Origin: Tetrapyrgos nigripes
Taxonomy: Eukaryota; Basidiomycota; Agaricomycetes; Agaricales; Campanellaceae
Direction of reading: 5' to 3'
Length of the DNA stretch: 64,000 bases
NCBI GenBank assembly: GCA_013368315.1
Contig: JAACJM010000024.1
Span: 248,001 to 312,000, forward strand
In this document: positions 11,041 to 24,469 of the stretch, in pieces
Position numbering within the stretch: the first letter of the stretch is position 1
How the letters are laid out: each line of letters begins with the position of its first letter
Notes under the pieces: generated by a model
Seen by the model: only the letters and a program-made list of their open reading frames with translations
The model's database searches: none
What the model was told of the DNA's origin: nothing
Program-made: the position numbers and the translations under genes

Positions 11041-11389
11041 ATGTACGACAAAAGAAATAAAATAGATCTTGTGGGTGTTTTGTAGATCAATATTGTGAAC
11101 GATTGCTGTACAGTACAACTATACTACGCGTGAAGAAGTTGTCATTGTGCCACACTACCTTGTACTTGCCACTTGCTGCAGCGTTGACCAACCACGTCGC
11201 ACGTGACTTTCGGATTCCCCCTGGAGTGTGACACTGACTCAAGAGGCGCTCTCTTTCTCGCTTCCTCTCATCTGTCTGTGGATTATCGCCTTGTACTCTT
11301 GTTTCATCTGCTCTCAATTTTTCTGAAAGGCTTCACCAAGCCCATTTTCTAGTCTCTGTTGGTCCGATTTACTTGGGAGTTCTGGAAAC
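11041..11389. promoter_or_regulatory. intergenic region upstream of samB-like gene
   Basis: This short spacer between two same-strand genes must hold the 3' end of CCT8 transcripts and the promoter of the next gene. The core CACGTG appears near 11,199 (CGCACGTGAC), an E-box-like sequence. No TATA box is evident. Confidence 0.3.
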
Positions 11390-14300
11390 ATGCGGGAGAG
11401 CAACTTTGCGTTTCCTGTGCAAAACAAGGCGTGTGTGTGCATCACCTCGCAGCTCTACGATAGGCGAGGTCAGTATTCTACTCTTCCGGATTTATCTTGG
11501 AATTTTCTAACCTTTTTGTTCACTCGATAGCCTTGGACACCACGTCACCCCTGCCTCTGTTTAATTCGCTGACACATCTCATCTATCTCACTTCGACCTC
11601 TGCTCGAATCCGGGAAATCATGACTATGGATGGCGGACTTGAGCGTTTAGTCCGTATGCTTTACGATTTTTGTATATGCCCGCCACCACCTGAAAACCAT
11701 GGCCTTTTCTACGGGCTTGCACCCCCTTCGGCCCGGCCCGCGAAGCTAGTGCCAACGCTCAATCCAACATCATACGATAAGCATGCTGCTTATAGGTTTT
11801 CATTGGGGTTTCAGTGCCTGGTCAATGTAGGTGTGCGTGGTAATGAAGCCATTAGAAGTCGGGTTGTGCAAGCTGGGACTTTGGAAGTCGTTGGATGTGT
11901 TTTGGAAGCTTGGTTGGCTAGTAAAGGGTTTGCGGTTGGTCCTAGTGGGCAGGGAATAGGCGTTGGATATGGCTACGGTTACGGACGGCGAGAGACACGA
12001 GAGCAGAGGCATGCGAGGAGGCATCAAAGACAAATGGATGATGCGGCAGAACTTGCAAGGGCATTGCAGAGGCAAATGAATCATACGGTATGGGATTATC
12101 CTAACTGTCATATGTTTTTGTTTCTGAAGCTTCCATTTCCAGGAAATTCCTGCCACTGCTACTATCACTGAGGTCGACACAGAGGAAGCTGACAGTAACA
12201 ACACTACTAACAATGCATCTAGTATTACGACACCTACCAGCGCCAGTTTTGAGCAAGGATTTGACACCAACGCACCCAGCCGGGATCGCAGTGGTACGGT
12301 TGTGGCTCCTCGAGCGTACAACACTTACGGTTCGGGACCACGCGTACCTCCTGAAAGGCCTGCTGGACCATCACCAATGAACGCACGTAACCTGGTATCA
12401 CGACTTTACACACCCAGTCTTTACAACCAAGCTTCCATCAACGATGATCGTCCCAATCATGCGCACATTCATAATCCTGTACCATCTCATTCGTCGTCTT
12501 CTTCATCTATTCCTATTTCAAGGACGTCACGCGCTTCGCCTACTCCATCATCCATCTCAGCTTCGTCAACAGACGCTTCAAGGCCACCGTCACCGCCTTC
12601 CACATCTACGTCCAGGCCTGATACGGAGACTGAGGGTGAGGATGACGTGGACATGGATGTGGAGAATCAGCCAATCCAGTCGACCTCTAACGTTGGATCT
12701 AACGGAGGACAGCACCAACATCAAAGAACCATAACTCATCGTGGGTCGCGTGGTACTGTTAGAGGTAGTGGAAGAAGAAACTCCACCACGACACCAGCTA
12801 GTGTACCTAATCAGCCATCAATTGGAGTCGATGGTGGTATACCTGTCGGCGTTGGAGGTATGGGTGGTGTACCAGTCGGTGTGAACGACGGTATGCTGCG
12901 TGGAATAGGCGGTATACCCATGGGTGTCGGTGTCAATGACGGTATGGGTATGGGAGGCGTGACTATGGGCATGGGTGGTATACCTATGACTATGGGGGGC
13001 ATGGGCATGGAAGAGGGCATCCTTATTGATGTTGAGCTCCAGAACAACGAGGACTTTGCTATGGGTGCACCTCCTGGTGCTCCTGGGGCTATGACCAATC
13101 CAGGTGGTGTTGGGGCTCTAGGACTTCAAGGCGACCTTGGACGGTTTGGGGCACCTCCACCTGCAGTAGACGGGGATATGAGTATGAGTGAGGGCGAGGG
13201 TAGCTATAGTCGAGCTCAGAGTGCTGAGCCTGAGGATAGAGACGGTGATTCTGAGATGGCTGTGGACTCGATGGCATCTACCTCAACGTCGTCGTCACTA
13301 GATCGAGACATGGACGTGCGCAGTCTAGATGACCGTGAGTCTCAGGATCCTCACGAGGAACGAGCGACGAGGTCAGAGGGCGAAGAGACGGTTTCTGGTT
13401 TGGGTCTGGGGGCGTCGAGGTCGGGGACAATTCGTCACAGAAGAGACTCGCACCATAATCATGAACATTCTCATAGGACGTACAGCACGAGACCAGACGT
13501 AACACCGAGGGCTGGAGTCATTGGCTTACCTCCCGCATCAGCTGGGCCACTCAGTAATGTTCCGATGATGAGTAGCTCGAGGACTGTCATGCCCGGTGAT
13601 TCGGGAGTTGCAATAGGAGCGAGTTCGTCGATGATAATGAGTACCGATGACGGTCAGATGGGGTTGAACAGAGGAACTGGAACCATCCGAGAGAGAAGTG
13701 GAACTGTAGCACCTCATCAGCAACAGCAGAATGCAGCAGCTAGTGGGAGCAGCAGCAATGCACGACGATCAAATGATCCCCTTAGAGACTTGTTGGATCC
13801 GAGAGCAACGTTTGAAAATGTTCCCAACACCAGTCGTCCAGCTCAAATCAATCTTTCTGGCTCGTCTGATTCGCTGACTCAGAATAATAGAGCATCTTGG
13901 ACGCCGCGAGAACGGGAACGCGGGAGAGAGGTCGGACTAAGAGGAAGGGATGGCCAGGGGGAACCGCAGCCTGCTAGACTGCCGACTGCATCAGAAGCAG
14001 ATCAAACCACAATTGGCCCCGCTCAAGCACAACGTCTTCGCTCTGCCGCAAGCACTGGAACCGGCTCAGTGAACACTGCAGGTCCACCAAATGGAAACGC
14101 CTCTCCAGCATCAAGCACCTCAGGAACCATCCGCGGCAACGCTCCGGCAGGTACTATTACTGCCACAGTATCTATTGCATCGACTCCTAGCCATAGTCAG
14201 AGTCACGGTCATCCCGCTAGTCATCCTACGCCAGTATCGTGCCCGTATCGTGACGAGGACGTTCTGCTGAGCCTGCAATTATTAGCGTATCTGAGCAAGT

Positions 14301-15217
14301 ATCCTCACGTACGGCAAGCATTCTACAAGAAGAGAGAGAGGTTCCATCCTGCCAGTGGAACGCCCCCTGCAAGTTCAGTTTCCTCGTCAACAGCGCCCGG
14401 GACCGGCGCTTCCAGTAGGGCAAAGGGTAAAGAACGCGAGAGAGAAAGGGAAGCTGCTGCTGCGAATTTTGCAGCTGCGTTTGCTTCGTCTGGCGCTGGG
14501 TCATCTAGTGGGAGTAGGTTGTTCAGAGCGTTCTCGAATGCTACAGCAAGAGGCTCTGGGAAAGACAGAGACAAGCAGAAAGAGAAGGAAAAGGACAAGG
14601 AAAAGGATAGGGTCAAGGGTACAGACGGAGAAGGACCTTCCGGTTCGGCTGCTCCACCACAAACGAATATGTTTGCGCTCGTAGAGAGGTTCACGTTCCG
14701 ACCTAGTTCTTCAGAATTAGCAGAAGCTGCAAATGGAGGGACGCCCATGCTGCCAAGATTGCCACCTGAAATACAGTATTGGGCCGCTGTCATTATGAGG
14801 AATGCATGCAGGAAGGATGATAGCCGGGGTGGTATCAGGCAGTGCGCGAATAGTGAGTTGACTTTTTTGACCGTTTGATCCTTACAGCTGACGCCTTTTT
14901 CCGCAGTGCTTTGCGGGAAATGGGAAACCTTCCCTCGTGAATTCGCCAAATGCAGAAGATGTCGCAAGGCTAAATATTGTGGAAAGGAATGTCAGAGTAC
15001 TGCTTGGAGCGCAGGGCATAGGTTTTGGTGTTCCGTCAAAGACGTTGAAGGCGAGGTCGATGATGCAGCGACTGCGACGGGCGTTAGGACCCGCAACACA
15101 GATGCAGCCGTCAACGTCGCGAATGCCAATCAGAGGATTGAGATACCTGTCACTGGTGCAGACCAGGATGGAGTAGATGTACGCATTGGGATGAGAGGAG
15201 GAGGGACAACAGACTGA
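11390..15217 (+). CDS. samB: MYND zinc-finger protein, samB/MUB1 family
   Basis: Four exons encode a protein of about 1,200 residues. The N-terminus (MRESNFAFPVQNKACVC, LYDRRALDT, LTHLIYLTSTSARIREI, GGLERLV) matches the conserved helical domain of Aspergillus SamB and yeast Mub1. The C-terminus carries a MYND zinc finger encoded from 14,908, with the spaced Cys/His set C-x13-CRRC, KYCGKEC, W, GHRFWC. Yeast Mub1 partners the E3 Ubr2 and E2 Rad6 to ubiquitinate Rpn4 and Dsn1; SamB affects polarity and septation. Between the domains is a very long disordered region. It has Ser-rich tracts, a Gly-Met-Ile-Pro-Val repeat tract (about 12,832-13,020), His/Ser-rich and KEKEKDKEKD-type charged runs (about 14,560-14,610). 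Introns are about 11,468-11,530, 12,089-12,143 and 14,850-14,906. Confidence 0.9.
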
Positions 15218-15869
15218 TCGATTACAGCGTATGGGTTAATTGACGGCTTTGGGAAACCTTCTGGTTTTCCTCTACGATGTCTTCATGAAGATAATTTTGG
15301 GCATGTTACATACATTGATACATTGAATCTGCAACTTTAGACATACTACTTGTAATAGCTGAAGCAATGGACGCACATAGTTTACCGGAATTTTCGCGTG
15401 AAACGGCACTTACATATTTCTGACTTGTCGCCAGACTCCATCTTTCTGACTCACTATGTACTCTACCAACCACGCTTCCTTTTTCTATGGTGACAAGAAT
15501 CGAGAATCAAAACAAGAAGGACCGTCGACGAGGCCGGGTGTGACAAATTGAAGTTGTCGTTTGGAAACCAACTTTCAGACGTCTCTACTATAGTATCTCT
15601 CCCTGCACTTTCAGTCTGGGCTCATTGCTGAAAAGCAGAGGCAGTCAGTACCCGTCCGGGTCTTAGTGTCATTGTCCCGAAACCTAAAATCTTCCAAGCT
15701 ACAACATTATCCGTCAACTTTCACAGTCCAGCAAGCGCACGACGGTGTAATCTGTGGCGCTCTTTTCTTTCTTCTTTCGCAGCAAAATGGAAGGCTATTG
15801 CATAGAGCCCGATCGGTGATCGAAGACTCGCCAGGCCTATAAAGGAATGTTGAATAGCTACAGTTCAGT
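15218..15869 (+). promoter_or_regulatory. intergenic region with TATA box of first GH5 gene
   Basis: A TATAAA box lies at 15,838-15,843 (GGCCTATAAAGG), only 27 bp before the start codon of the first glucanase. Its paralogue has the same arrangement. No other gene or repeat is seen in this spacer. Confidence 0.5.
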
Positions 15870-17946
<2,077 letters not shown>

Positions 17947-18422
17947 GCACCACTGCGACTCTCGAGTATCGAACACATTCTTTTAACTATAATACGGACT
18001 GACGATGTTTTGGCATTGCACTGAGTTAAACCAGAGATCGTTGTAATCATGCCAAGTAGCCATCTTGATTTTTACTATCTACAATTTACTAGTAGTCTAA
18101 TTGATTATCTCCTCCGAGTCCATTGGGGTTCGGTGTCTGAATGGTTTGTTGGCATGTCTTCCAAGCAGTCCGAGCACTACCCTGTTTTCAAGTTCCTTCT
18201 GTCGCTGCAATGTCTTAGCGCTGCAATCCTATGTTTCTAAAATCGACGACTTGCCTTCCCAGCTTGTAGATCAGTCTCGCTACCAGACTGATCACGCAGA
18301 ACTTCGTACCAAAAAGGAACTCGCTGTATGACTATAGCCCGGCCAGACTTAGCTACCCAGTGAGTTCCTGTTTGGGGCCAAATTCTGCTTCAGTCTGGTA
18401 CCGAGACTACTCGTAGATAGAC
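17947..18422 (+). other. possible LTR remnant (speculative)
   Basis: There is no gene in this stretch. It ends ...GATAGACA, and two bases later TGGTGCCCGAG follows, which has the form of a retroelement primer-binding site (complement of a tRNA 3' end with CCA). If real, an LTR would end at 18,422. No matching second LTR and no clear 5' TG boundary could be found, so this remains a suggestion. Confidence 0.25.
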
Positions 18423-18479
18423 AATTGGTGCCCGAGTATTTTGATTCATCAAAAGAACGCCTCCGGAGTCGAACCGGAC

Positions 18480-19640
18480 ACCACTCGTCAAGCTGGCGAA
18501 ACAAAAAGAGAAAAAACTATCGGAGTGGAGGACGACCCATCTTCGCAGCGCCTGAACAGAGGGAAAATAAAAGAGAAGGACCGGCGAGTGGACATAAGAG
18601 GAAACGAGAAAAGGGAGAACGGAATGAGCAAGACAAGAGAGAGAATGGTGAAAGAAACAGAAAGAGAAATGGAGATGAAGAGACAGAGAAAGGAAAAGGG
18701 ACAGAGATAGAGACAGAGGAGCAGAACGAAAGAACGGAAAAGAGAAGGAGAGAAGGAGAGAAAGAGGAGAAAAATAAAAAGAGTGTACGAAACGAGATCG
18801 AAAAAAGGAACAGAGAACAGAGAGAGAAAGAGGAGAGGAAAGAGAGAAACAGAAACAAAAGAAGAGCAAAGGAAAGGGAAGGGGTGGAGAACAGAGGAAA
18901 GGGGTGGAGAACAGAGGAAAGGGGTGGAGAACAGAGGAAAGGGGTGGAGAACAGAGGAAAGGGGTGGAGAACAGAGGAAAGGGGTGGAGAACAGAGGAAA
19001 GGGGTGGAGAACAGAGGAAAGGGGTGGAGAACAGAGGAAAGGGGTGGAGAACAGAGGAAAGGGGTGGAGAACAGAGGAAAGGGGTGGAGAACAGAGGAAA
19101 GGGGTGGAGAACAGAGGAAAGGGGTGGAGAACAGAGGAAAGGGGTGGAGAACAGAGGAAAGGGGTGGAGAACAGAGGAAAGGGGTGGAGAACAGAGGAAA
19201 GGGAAAGAAGAAGTAAAGCAGCAGGAGAGAAAGAGAAAAAGAGGAGAAGAAGAAATAGAGAAGAAGAGAAGAAGAGTGTACGAAACGGGATCGAAAAAAG
19301 GAACAGAGAGCAGAGAGAGAAAGAGGAGAGGAAAGAGAGAAACATGAAACAGAAGAAGAGAGAAGGAAGAGAGGGAAGGGAAAGAAGAAGTAAAGCAGCA
19401 GAGGAAGAGAGAGAGAATGGAAACGGACACGAAAAGAGAAAAAGATCGGAAAGACGAGGAAGGAATGAGAACGGGGACAGAAAGCACGAGTTCAGAGGGA
19501 ACCAAGACTGCGAAGAGCCAAAGAAGACCAAGAGCTAGACCTAGAGTGCACGAGCAAAGCCAAAGAACCGGAGCAGGACCTAGAGTGAAGAGCCAGCCAG
19601 AGTAAGACCAAAGTCCAAGAAGTGGAGAGACGCAAGAGTG
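18480..19640 (+). repeat. 1.2-kb purine-strand tract
   Basis: The plus strand is overwhelmingly A and G for over a kilobase, so every frame on either strand shows long open but meaningless reading frames (Arg/Glu/Lys/Gly-rich one way, Phe/Leu/Ser/Pro-rich the other). It contains the 20-bp array, a 70-bp near-identical direct repeat (18,781-18,850 and 19,274-19,343, 68 of 70 matching) and a 24-nt repeat (19,201-19,224 and 19,378-19,401). The repeat order shows that a roughly 100-nt segment was duplicated and that the array expanded inside only the first copy. Mirror-like purine tracts of this kind can form triplex DNA. Confidence 0.85.
18881..19200 (+). repeat. perfect minisatellite, 16 x 20 bp
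   Basis: Sixteen identical copies of GGGGTGGAGAACAGAGGAAA lie head to tail with no mismatches. Eighteen of the 20 bases are purines. Because 20 is not a multiple of three, every frame cycles through the same 20-residue period, so the open frames here are an artefact of the repeat rather than evidence of a protein. Perfect identity implies recent expansion or homogenisation. Confidence 0.95.
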
Positions 19641-19673
19641 CTGCAAGCAAAGTCTGAAAAAGAACCAGAAAAG

Positions 19674-20408
19674 TTAGTTTTTACTGAGAGCACCAAACAC
19701 CCTCTTCACCACCGATTTCTTTTCCATCTTCGCTTTACTCTCCATCTTCAAACGGTGTTGCGCGATCACCGCCGCCGAAACAAATCTGGTTTTCAAATTA
19801 CCGTCATAAACGTAGAGAGGCTGAGGGTATACGTCCCAGAAGTAGTCTTCCGGGTTGAAATCAACTTGAGCAGACGGGTCAATGGGAGCGATGTAGAGAG
19901 GGTTTTTATTTTCTTTTTCGAGTTCCAGAATGCCGGCGAGTCGGGCTTCGGGAGAGGGTATCGAGACAAAGTCTTTTTGGATAGTGTATCGGTGAGAGTT
20001 GGAAAGGGGTGGTTGAGGTTGGGTATCGGGGGTATCGTTGTCGTAGCGGCCGAAATAGTATGAGTCAACGTCAATATAGTCGTCATCGTCGTCGTCGGCG
20101 TCGCTGGTATAAGGAGTATCTGAGCCGGAGTCGGTGACGAGACTAGGGGTATTGTTGGAAATGCTATCTAGGGAGCGAGGACGTCCAGTAAAGGGTATAG
20201 GAACGTCAAAGGAATTATCATGAAGCTCGTTCATCAACCAGTCCATCTCTTTGCTGAGGCGGAACTTGGAAATCGAGCTTGGGGGCAGGACAGCCTTGGG
20301 AGGCAGGATCACCGCTTTTCGTCGCTCCTTCTTGGTTGTTGGACCAGAGACGGAGGCGGAACTCGTTCGGTAGAACAAGTGTTGCTCGATTTGGGGGGTT
20401 GAGTGCAT
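19674..20408 (-). CDS. small acidic protein of unknown function
   Basis: A single-exon frame encodes about 244 residues starting MHSTPQIEQHLFYRTSS. The frame is open further upstream, but a TATATA box at 20,520-20,525 (minus strand) makes this the first ATG about 110 bp downstream of it. The protein has a basic stretch (KKERRKAVILPPKA), a Ser-rich middle, a run of eight or nine acidic residues (DADDDDDDYIDVD), and a C-terminus rich in Lys ending VFGALSKN. The segment PLYIAPIDPSAQVDFNPEDYF is hydrophobic-aromatic and could be a short linear motif. No domain is recognised. It lies between the two GH5 copies, convergent with the purine tract. Confidence 0.6.
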   Translation of the reverse strand: MHSTPQIEQHLFYRTSSASVSGPTTKKERRKAVILPPKAVLPPSSISKFRLSKEMDWLMNELHDNSFDVPIPFTGRPRSLDSISNNTPSLVTDSGSDTPYTSDADDDDDDYIDVDSYYFGRYDNDTPDTQPQPPLSNSHRYTIQKDFVSIPSPEARLAGILELEKENKNPLYIAPIDPSAQVDFNPEDYFWDVYPQPLYVYDGNLKTRFVSAAVIAQHRLKMESKAKMEKKSVVKRVFGALSKN

Positions 20409-20519
20409 ATTGCTTGTGTTGCTTTTGTTTTTGTTGCGTTGCCGCGCGCTAGACCTTCTTGTCAAGACGATAGTCAAGAAGCAAGAGAGGTGAAGGCCAA
20501 AGGGGCCAGGAGCGCGCTC

Positions 20520-20525
20520 TATATA
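20520..20525 (-). promoter_or_regulatory. TATA box of the unknown gene
   Basis: TATATA on the minus strand lies 112 bp upstream of the chosen start codon at 20,408, a normal distance for a fungal TATA-driven promoter with a short leader. Confidence 0.45.
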
Positions 20526-21446
20526 CCTACAGACGAGGATTAGGGGCGTTAGGGGCACAAGAATTTACACGTGACCGCGTTGACCCGCGTTTTGTAGACA
20601 GACACCGCCGATGGTATGGTCTACGGCTTTGGCAATAGCAATACGTCCTTCATTCGTCCCACACATGTCTAGCCCTCTTTGGGACACCCCAAACCAGCGT
20701 GAAATTACGGGCCAAGATACTTCGGGTTGAAGAGGCGAACTCGCGATATCTGTTGTAAAGTCAGGAATGATGATTAAGATGGGGGACGTGAGAAGAGAAG
20801 AGCACGCACGTCGTGAGCGAAGCACCGAAAGTCGAGCTGGGCTTCGTCGAGGTTATTTAAGGTCAAGTTTCTTATCGGGCAAGACAATACTGTGACCGTT
20901 GAGGCTTGAGGACTCAGTTATTGGTGACAAAGGGAAGACAAGCCATTGAGGATTTGTTCTAGCTATACGAAAAACCGGGCACGCTTTGACATGAGGGTAA
21001 GAGCATTCTTCGAGACCTGTGGTCGCCGGTCCGTCATCATTGACTCCGACTCATCTTTCTCTCCATCCCACTCCCATTCTTATTCCCAACTTCAGTAGAA
21101 ACAGCCATCTCAGGAGTCAGGGCAAGTTTCATCACTACTTTATGCTTCAGACTCACTGACTGCATCTACAGAGCCAAGGCCGTGCATACGAAAGTAGCGG
21201 CAGATTTTATGCAAAAGCAAAATACCGCTCACTTCATCCGCAAAGCTACCCGAAGGAACTGCTCCTCGTCAATGCATCTGTTCAACTACTCCCCGCCGAA
21301 AAGGCACAATGCTCTCAAACTTGTGGCCTTCTGTCCTTCCTCATAACTCCAGTTTTCATGGGGTACGATAGGAGGTCCGATCATTGAGATTGATCGAAAA
21401 AGAACGCGAGGCTATAAAACAAAGCTCATTGCTTGCATCCCCCAAT
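20526..21446 (+). promoter_or_regulatory. intergenic region with TATA box of second GH5 gene
   Basis: This divergent spacer serves the minus-strand gene on the left and the second glucanase on the right. TATAAA lies at 21,413-21,418, 29 bp before the ATG, matching the layout of the first copy. No gene could be supported; the open frame at 20,565-20,825 has no recognisable features. Confidence 0.45.
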
Positions 21447-23200
21447 ATGGCTCCTTCTCTCCTCAAAGCTATCTCAGCAGTTTTCTGCGCTATCACGCTC
21501 GTTCTCGCCGACAACCCCATCGATCCCGCTTTTTCGTATGGCTCCACCAAGGTCAGAGGAGTAAATATTGGTGGGTGGCTCGTGCTCGAGGTGCGTTGTT
21601 CACTGTTCTCACGTATAGCGTTGAAGAATAATGACGCTCATTAGCCTTGGATTACTCCATCATTATTCGACAACACAGGTTCGTCTGTGTGCTATTTGGC
21701 GTTTTGTCGTTTGCTCACGTATGGCGGCCATACCCATAGACGATGCGCGGATTGTAGACGAATATACCTTTGGACAGTATCAGGACGAGAATAAAGCCCG
21801 TGCTACATTGACGAACCACTGGGACACCTGGATCACCCAAGCTGATTTTATCGCTATCAAGGCTGCTGGGTACGTACCCTTACACTTTGTTCCTTACCCG
21901 CCCTAATTCTGATCCTTCTTTCAGATTGAACCACGTCCGCATACCCATTGGCTATTGGGCGTTTGACGTTTCTGGCGGCGAGCCTTTCATCCAAGGTCAA
22001 ATTCCATACTTGAAGAAGGCAGTAACTTGGGCGAAGCATTGCGGTCTTAAGGTCCTGATTGATCTCCATGGAGCACCTGGTAGTCAGAACGGCTTCGACA
22101 ATTCTGGACAGAAGATGTCGTACCCGCAGTGGCAGACAAAACAGTCCAATCTAGAGCGAACCAGTGCTGTCTTGAGAATACTCGTACAGATGTTCGAGGA
22201 TGACACCGATACCGTGACGTCTATCGAGCCTTTGAACGAGTCAGTCCAGTTTTCATATGCTTCATTGTAGGTTATCTCTGACTCTCGTCTTCTTCTACCT
22301 CTATAGACCCGCAGGCTTTTATGGAGACGATATCTTGAGACCAACGAAACAATATTACTACGATAGCTATGGCGCCATTCGGTATGTGATGTTTTCTAGC
22401 AGTTGACGTGTAAGCCTGAAATGGAGCATGTTCTAGCTACCCTTATGGCACGCCGAAAGAAGGAAATGTAGTTGCGATATACCATGACGCCTTTCAGCCT
22501 ACAAGCTATTGGCGTGATTTCATGCCTTCTCCTCAATGGCAAGGCGTGGCTATGGTAAGAGAAATTTGGTAGGCCAATAGTGACGCCTTTGGGAGCTGAA
22601 TCTGTTCCAGGACACGCATATCTATCAAATTTTTAGTAACTCCGTGAGTTCCTCGTCTCTGTTCAACCTCGTCGTGTCATATGCTAACAAATTTCATAGG
22701 AAGTCGAAAGGACGGAAGAGCAACACCTACAGGTAGCTTGTAGTCGCGGACCCGATCTTAGCTCCTTCCATCTTCCTCTCATCGTTGGAGAGTGGACTCC
22801 CGCCATGACTGACTGTGCCGTTTATCTCAATGGGCGAGGAGTCGGTTCACGTTATAACGTATGTCATTTAACCTCATCCATCTCGCCAGCCTTTTCTTCA
22901 GCTAAACCCACACTCACCTTTTTCTCTTTTTCACAGGGCACCTACCCCGACTCTCCAGGTGTCGGCTCGTGTCAAGGTCTTACCGGAAAAGCGTCTACTT
23001 TCAGCCCATCGTACAAGACCTTTCTGAGGAAATCATGGGAAGCCCAGACGATCACCTTTGAAAAAGGTGCTGGATGGATCCAATGGACGTGGAAAGCGGA
23101 ATCTGCGGACGATTGGTCTTACCAGGCTGGGTTGGAAAACGGGTGGATTCCGAGGAATCCTGAGGATAGGAAGTATCCTGATATTTGCTCGTCTTACTGA
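21447..23200 (+). CDS. exo-beta-1,3-glucanase (GH5_9), single-domain paralogue
   Basis: This is the second copy of the tandem pair. It is nearly identical in plan to the first: a signal peptide (LLKAISAVFCAITLVLADN), [45 protein letters not shown], acid/base LNEPAGFYGD, nucleophile IVGEWTPAMTDC, and the end GWIPRNPEDRKYPDICSSY. It stops where the first copy continues into a linker and LysM, so it has the normal family length of about 420 residues. Splice phases agree and the gene looks intact. It carries about ten introns and lacks the second of the duplicated introns of copy one. Wall beta-glucan remodelling outside the cell is the expected role. Confidence 0.93.
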
Positions 23201-23549
23201 TGGACATTGGAGCATGGTCCTACCGATTTGGGGAGTTGAAGAATGAAAAGAGAAGGTTTTCGAGGGAGAATTTCTAGAGCCATATTACACAATCACTACC
23301 TACTAGTGATACTAGTATCAATCTTTACTTTACCTGTCTTTACCAGGATTCTTGTTTCGGATTTACTATGTAGACTATACCAAGAAGGCACAAAATGCAG
23401 TACAATGACTTCTCTTGGAACGCATCGGTTACGATGAAATACCACAATTCCAATTGGAAGCTGTATAATACAGTGTTTTCGAGAACGTCTCTCTGTAACC
23501 ATTGATGTGCACAATCCTCCCCTTCCCTCAGTACACAGTCTAGTGCAGC

Positions 23550-24469
23550 TCACACCAATCCAAAATACGCCGCAAACTCATCATCACCCTCTTCCTTGTG
23601 ACTCAACTCTACCACGGCCAAGAACATCTTCGCCAGTTCCTCCCCAACCAAGTGCTTGATGAATGCAGCACCGAGATCTTGACCTAGTGAGGTGAATGGC
23701 GTCAAATCAAGTCACACAGTTTAGATTTTGCACAGGTTGAAACGTACCTGCAGTAACGCCAGAAGCTGTCCATATATGTTTATCGTCGTTGATGACGAAA
23801 CGAGCCTTTGGAATCCATTCTATGTTCAGGTTCTTTGTGTCTTCCTACAAAAGAAAGGATTAATCCGAAGGAATTGAGCATCCTGAAGCTTGAAGACTTA
23901 CAATGACAATTCTATAACAAGATTTGTTGGTCGTAGCCTGTTTTCCATTCAACAGGCCGGTACGAGCAAGAAGCCAAGAACCAGTGCATATAGTCAACAC
24001 GTATTTTGCCTTAGGTCCTTCACGTTTGAGAAAGTCGAATAAAGAAGGATCAATGGCGTCGACAACTGCAGGTTCAGCTAAAGAAGTAAAAGAAGCAGAA
24101 CCAGTGTGCAAATGATGATTAGTTTGATGCTTTTGCTTTATAACCGAGATTGTGAAAAAGAACACATAGTGACTTACCCGGACCACCAGGAACCATGATA
24201 ATATCATAGTGCGCATCAGTGTCTTTGTAAGTCTTCGTAGGCAACAGACCAGGTCCGGTGCCAGGATAGACAGGATCCAAAGAATGTGAGAGATATTCGA
24301 TTTCGATTGCGCAATCGGGAAGTTTGGAAAACAGAGCCGCATAGGTAGTCAAATTTTCGACGGTCAAGGCACCGAGAATCTCGAGGGGACCTTGGAAATC
24401 AAGAGTAGTCAGTTTTGGGTAGAGGCAGACGGCCATCCTGTAGACGGTCTTAGGATTGAAGGTCGTCAT
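23550..24469 (-). CDS. DJ-1/PfpI-family protein (isonitrile hydratase-like)
   Basis: Four exons encode about 245 residues of the class I glutamine amidotransferase-like (DJ-1/PfpI) fold. The start MTTFNPKTVYRMAVCLYPKL leads to LDFQGPLEILG, which holds the conserved Glu. IIMVPGGPG follows, then the nucleophile elbow LTICTGSWLLARTGLLNGKQAT with its Cys, WIPKARFVINDDKHIWTASG, and QDLGAAFIKHLVG. These motifs match fungal members annotated as isonitrile hydratase or ThiJ/PfpI proteins, whose substrate is generally unknown. Introns lie at about 24,072-24,176, 23,847-23,902 and 23,686-23,749. The start is the only ATG at the head of the domain. Confidence 0.88.

Noticed and set aside
18440..18500. 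tRNA-like T-arm on the minus strand (GGTTCGACTCC, followed by TTTT)
   Set aside because: A T-arm and terminator-like run are present, but no matching acceptor strand, D-arm or anticodon arm could be found upstream; it may be part of a retroelement leader.
18390..19646. 418-codon minus-strand frame and overlapping 250-350-codon frames in the purine tract
   Set aside because: They arise from purine/pyrimidine strand asymmetry and a 20-bp repeat that cycles through all frames; there are no domains, no splice logic, and several frames are open at once.
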